Shown: in pieces, positions 63,029 through 64,000 of the stretch | How positions within the stretch are numbered: position 1 is the stretch's first letter | How the letters are laid out: every line of letters begins with the position of its first letter | Assembly (NCBI GenBank): GCA_944325555.1 | Contig: CALVAN010000005.1 | Span: 1-64,000 of the forward strand | Direction of reading: 5' to 3' | Length of the DNA: 64,000 nt | DNA from: Candidatus Gastranaerophilales bacterium | GTDB taxonomy: Bacteria > Cyanobacteriota > Vampirovibrionia > Gastranaerophilales > Gastranaerophilaceae | Made by a program: the position numbers and the translations under genes | The notes under the pieces: generated by a model | Told to the model about the DNA's origin: nothing | What the model saw: the letters and a program-made list of their open reading frames with translations, nothing else | The model's database searches: none

Positions 63029-64000
63029 ATGTTAGAATTTAACTGCAAGAATGTCAGTGCCGAAAGACTTGGTGAAGGCAACGGATTAAATCTTGAAGAT
63101 GAATTCAACAAATATAATGAAAAAATTGCTAAAATTATCAGTGATTTAAACTCTAAAAAAGACAAACCGGGTCAATGGTTACAGTGGATGAATCTTGGCT
63201 ATAGCGAAGAAACTGTTTGGTTTGTAAAAGAATATGCAGCCATGACACAAGGACGTTTTGAAAACATACTTGTACTGGGTATAGGTGGTTCTGCTTTGGG
63301 CGGAATGGCTGTTTGTGAAGCACTGTTAAAACCATATTGGAATTTATTATCTGCTGAGCAGAGAAATAATATGCCGAGAATATTCTTTCTGGATAATATT
63401 GACCCTGATCAGATGAACGGTCTATTGAATGTTTTAGATTTAAAAAAGACTCTTGTCAATGTGATAACAAAATCAGGTTCAACTGCAGAAACAATGTCTC
63501 AGTTTATGGTTTTGAAAAATAGGCTGGAAGCGGAACTCGGGGATGATTACAGAAAACATATTGTTGCAACTACAGATCAGACAACTGGTATTTTAAGACA
63601 AATATCTAACGAAGAGGGATACAAAACTTTTGTTATACCAGACGATGTCGGGGGAAGATTTTCAGTATTTTCTGCAGTAGGGCTGTTGCCGTTTGCGCTT
63701 GTTGGCATAGATATAGAAGAACTTATGCAGGGTGTAAAGGATATGGACCTTGCCTTAAAAAATACAGATATAAGACACAATATTGCCGCACAAAATGCAC
63801 TTATACATTATTTAATGGATACTCAAAAAGGAAAAAATCTTGCTGTAATGATGCCTTATTCCAGCAGGTTAAAATATGTATCAGACTGGTTTGTGCAAAT
63901 ATGGGCAGAAAGTCTTGGGAAAAATAAAAATCTTGACGGTGAACCCGTATGTGTAGGTCCGACTCCGATAAAAGCAGTCGGAGCTACTGACCAACATTCT
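63029..64000 (+). CDS. pgi: Glucose-6-phosphate isomerase, N-terminal part (truncated by window)
   Basis: The reading frame opens at ATG 63029 (AGAGGAG upstream) and is still open at base 64000; 324 codons are visible. Interconverts glucose-6- and fructose-6-phosphate in glycolysis. NILVLGIGGSALGG and TKSGSTAETMSQFMVLK are sugar-phosphate-binding segments of the PGI/SIS fold, and ATTDQTTG and FVIPDDVGGRFSVFSA match the family. The C-terminal domain lies outside. A promoter-like TTGTCA occurs near 62957 without a clean -10. Confidence 0.95.
   Translation, partial: MLEFNCKNVSAERLGEGNGLNLEDEFNKYNEKIAKIISDLNSKKDKPGQWLQWMNLGYSEETVWFVKEYAAMTQGRFENILVLGIGGSALGGMAVCEALLKPYWNLLSAEQRNNMPRIFFLDNIDPDQMNGLLNVLDLKKTLVNVITKSGSTAETMSQFMVLKNRLEAELGDDYRKHIVATTDQTTGILRQISNEEGYKTFVIPDDVGGRFSVFSAVGLLPFALVGIDIEELMQGVKDMDLALKNTDIRHNIAAQNALIHYLMDTQKGKNLAVMMPYSSRLKYVSDWFVQIWAESLGKNKNLDGEPVCVGPTPIKAVGATDQHS

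Noticed and set aside
1-64000. CRISPR arrays, tRNA/rRNA genes, IS elements, prophage or defence genes
   Set aside because: Read through all gaps on both strands; no direct-repeat/spacer arrays, cloverleaf patterns, transposases, integrases or phage structural genes were seen.

Overview
The window is AT-rich, densely coded chromosomal DNA with about 53 protein genes. It has no rRNA, no recognisable tRNA, no CRISPR array, no transposase and no prophage. The gene content points to an anaerobic, fermenting diderm: a one-chain pyruvate:ferredoxin oxidoreductase, a small 4Fe-4S ferredoxin, class I (Fe-S) fumarase, a membrane pyrophosphatase, thioredoxin reductase with a Bcp-type peroxidase, type IV pilin-like proteins, exported metalloproteases and a porin-like beta-barrel protein. 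Together with many AT-rich hypothetical proteins carrying an N-terminal F-K-[GA] motif, this best fits a gut member of the non-photosynthetic cyanobacterial sister lineage (Vampirovibrionia/Melainabacteria, Gastranaerophilales). That placement is inference from gene content; no marker-gene phylogeny was run.

Layout. 1-8 kb: tail of a structured repeat, a coiled-coil hypothetical protein, bcp, a small protein, a maltose acetyltransferase-like gene, a large PEPCK-like P-loop protein, trxB, tsaE-tsaB. 8-14 kb: nifJ-type PFOR, two tandem matrixin-like proteases, pyrimidine-nucleoside phosphorylase. 14-20 kb: tyrS-cysK-cysE operon, a second repeat copy, ferredoxin, nth, a PLP-dependent aluminium-resistance/methionine gamma-lyase-like enzyme. 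20-31 kb: a 1164-residue zinc-ribbon/cyclase-like/ATPase/helical-repeat protein, a C39-like protein, ychF, deoB, a TPR/beta-propeller protein, gatA. 31-40 kb: coiled-coil and acidic hypothetical proteins, asparaginase II, rqcH, ctpA, obg, yggT, mtnP. 40-50 kb: two pilin-like genes, a glcF-like Fe-S protein, two zinc dehydrogenases, a paralogous membrane pair, a cell-wall-hydrolase-like protein, a beta-barrel protein, hisS. 50-64 kb: AI-2E transporter, radical SAM protein, fumarase, hppA, an OmpR-type regulator, speD, rpsL-rpsG, a Pro-rich repeat protein and the start of pgi.

How the genes fit together. PFOR, ferredoxin, fumarase and the ion-pumping pyrophosphatase form a low-ATP-yield anaerobic energy metabolism. 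Pyrimidine-nucleoside phosphorylase, phosphopentomutase and MTA phosphorylase are nucleoside salvage, and MTA phosphorylase also pairs with SpeD (polyamine synthesis). TyrS, HisS, GatA, TsaE/TsaB, RqcH, Obg, YchF, S12 and S7 serve translation.

The most unusual content is non-coding. A ~210-260 nt structured element occurs three times (1-110, 17650-17861, 35899-36161) with compensatory base changes between copies. A second ~120 nt structured element occurs twice (3144-3264, 30867-30988), each 25-26 nt after a TATAAT. At least three orphan transcription units between genes each carry a C/U-rich, anti-Shine-Dalgarno-like tract upstream of a rho-independent terminator, an architecture reminiscent of cyanobacterial Yfr1. 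None of these could be matched to a named RNA family by eye.
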